In this document: positions 63,070 to 64,000 of the stretch, in pieces | Position numbering within the stretch: position 1 is the stretch's first letter | Layout: each line of letters starts with the position of its first letter | DNA from: Pegea sp. RAD2-039 | Lineage: Eukaryota; Chordata; Thaliacea; Salpida; Salpidae | Length of the DNA: 64,000 nucleotides | Direction: 5' to 3' | NCBI GenBank assembly: GCA_034620365.1 | Contig: JAQGEQ010000062.1 | Location: forward strand, 186,001-250,000 | Notes under the pieces: generated by a model | The model's database searches: none | Told to the model about the DNA's origin: nothing | Seen by the model: only the letters and a program-made list of their open reading frames with translations | Made by a program: the position numbers and the translations under genes

Positions 63070-63291
63070 ATGTCTGAAAATCTAATCTTTGGATTACCTC
63101 CAATGTGTAAAAGAACAGCTAAGATTTGTTATTCTAGGGATTTTTTAATGCAATGTAGAAGAAATGCAATTTGCAAGAGTTATCCTAGTAATCTTCCTTT
63201 GTTTTCTTCTGTAAAATGCTTGAAAAATGAACGAACAAGTAAAGGAAATAAATTTCAATCTGTCAAAATTGTTCTTTATGAGAACTTGTAG
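63070..63291 (+). CDS. 4E-BP-like eIF4E-binding protein, short
   Basis: A one-exon ORF of 73 residues. Residues 18-43 (KICYSRDFLMQCRR then NAICKSYPSNLP) align with the core of metazoan 4E-BPs (YDRKFLMECRNSP, K-x-P-P-x-D-L-P). The canonical eIF4E-binding motif Y-x-x-x-x-L-hydrophobic is YSRDFLM at 21-27. 4E-BPs bind eIF4E and block assembly of eIF4F, repressing cap-dependent translation; mTORC1 phosphorylation normally releases them. The protein is shorter than usual (about 118). It lacks the N-terminal TPGG threonines, the Ser-Pro after the motif (RNSP is RRNA here) and a C-terminal TOS motif of FEMDI type. An in-frame TGA at 63046 with no AG between it and the ATG shows that no upstream exon extends the N-terminus. 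It may be a divergent paralogue or a retrocopy. Confidence 0.7.
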   Translation: MSENLIFGLPPMCKRTAKICYSRDFLMQCRRNAICKSYPSNLPLFSSVKCLKNERTSKGNKFQSVKIVLYENL

Positions 63292-63380
63292 TTTTTCGGC
63301 TTCGTAGACAAATATTTTATTATGAATGAAATTTGTTGTCAAACTTGAATTATTTGTAGCTTTTGAGTGGATTGTGTCAT

Positions 63381-63386
63381 AATAAA
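63381..63386 (+). other. Poly(A) signal AATAAA of the 4E-BP-like gene
   Basis: AATAAA 90 bases downstream of the stop codon, consistent with a short 3' UTR and with the ORF being transcribed. Confidence 0.5.
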
Positions 63387-63735
63387 ATTGAAACCGATTT
63401 AAATTTCATAATTTGATTATATGTTGCATAGAAAATAGTTAATTGAAGCAATTTATGTTTGAAATTCTTAATTATAGTTGGAGGTTTTTAATAAAGAAGT
63501 TATATCAACAAGTTTAAAGTGACCAGTTTATTTCTAATTTTTAATGTAAAGTTTATATCTATAAAAAAGCAAGTTCATAAGTTTTCAAGTATTTTCTAAA
63601 TTTCATAAAAAGCTTAACAAATATCTAATTTCAGTTTATTATTTTAAAGAACTTTTAAATAATTTAAAGTTGAGTTCAACTTGTTTGTGATAAGCATCAG
63701 TTTTTTTTTAACCTGATGAAAAAACTGTATCAATA

Positions 63736-63791
63736 ATGAGTTCAAAAGCAAATAGAAGTTTTATTTCATCACAAGCTCGACTTGGTACTAG
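63736..63791 (+). CDS. First coding exon of a gene leaving the right edge
   Basis: ATG at 63736 reads MSSKANRSFISSQARLGT and ends at AG|GTAAAG, two bases into a codon. The exon is well bounded and Ser/Arg-rich, like many flexible N-termini. No second exon appears before position 64000. I do not recognise the family. Confidence 0.45.
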
Positions 63792-64000
63792 GTAAAGTTT
63801 GAATAAATCAATTTATTAAATAGAATATGATTTTTTGCAAATAAATATTTATAATGTTTTTTGTGACACCAGTAACTAAGACTGAAAATTATGCTTCTAT
63901 ATAATATAGATAAAGTTTGAAGAATTGAAAATCCTATTTTGACACTTAATCAGAAATTTTATTTAAAGCTCGGGAAGTTCATTGAATCATAGCAGAAAGA

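Overview
The window is eukaryotic genomic DNA from an animal. Genes are split by GT-AG introns, intergenic DNA is long and strongly AT-rich by eye, and exons stand out as GC-richer patches. Recognised families are a two-finger GATA factor of the GATA1/2/3 class, CEP41, TBL1/TBLR1, LITAF and a 4E-BP-like protein. I infer a bilaterian invertebrate; the phylum cannot be fixed from sequence alone. I found no bacterial-type operons, CRISPR arrays, rRNA or tRNA genes.

Layout. (1) 1-3662, minus: 5' part of a gene for a protein with an N-terminal RIIa (PKA-RII-like docking) domain followed by a tandem array of a 12-residue repeat (KDEDNFRRRSSA type); it runs off the left edge. (2) About 7.8-8.0 kb, plus: a short pair of phase-compatible candidate exons. 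(3) 13.0-16.1 kb, minus: a chain of well-bounded exons of an unrecognised gene; the intron at 13.8-14.24 kb holds a GC-rich island with CRE palindromes and a YY1 site. (4) 18.2-28.2 kb, plus: a complete six-coding-exon GATA gene with an upstream YY1 site and a hAT-like MITE in its first coding intron. (5) 28.2-37 kb: mostly AT-rich DNA with two small unexplained patches. (6) 37.0-40.1 kb, minus: a complete ten-exon CEP41 gene. (7) 41.2 kb: an unexplained GC-rich patch. (8) 43.5-43.9 kb, plus: a LITAF-like gene. (9) 46.3 kb, plus: a 58-codon ORF. (10) 46.6-52.5 kb, minus: a complete 13-exon TBL1/TBLR1 gene. (11) 52.5-62 kb: AT-rich and essentially empty. (12) 62.0 kb, minus: a candidate last exon with a PGPGPFY motif. 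(13) 63.07 kb, plus: a one-exon 4E-BP-like gene. (14) 63.74 kb, plus: a candidate first exon of a gene leaving the right edge.

The genes are unrelated single-copy animal genes rather than a cluster acting in one pathway. A weak ciliary theme links the RIIa protein, CEP41 and the PG-motif exon. For GATA, CEP41 and TBL1 I joined the exons by hand. In each case the phases agree at every junction and the total coding length divides by three: 651, 328 and 679 residues.

The observation I would follow first is the RIIa gene. It couples a predicted AKAP-binding docking domain to at least 28 consecutive repeats, almost all carrying a basophilic R-R-x-S site. This architecture I do not recognise from any described family.
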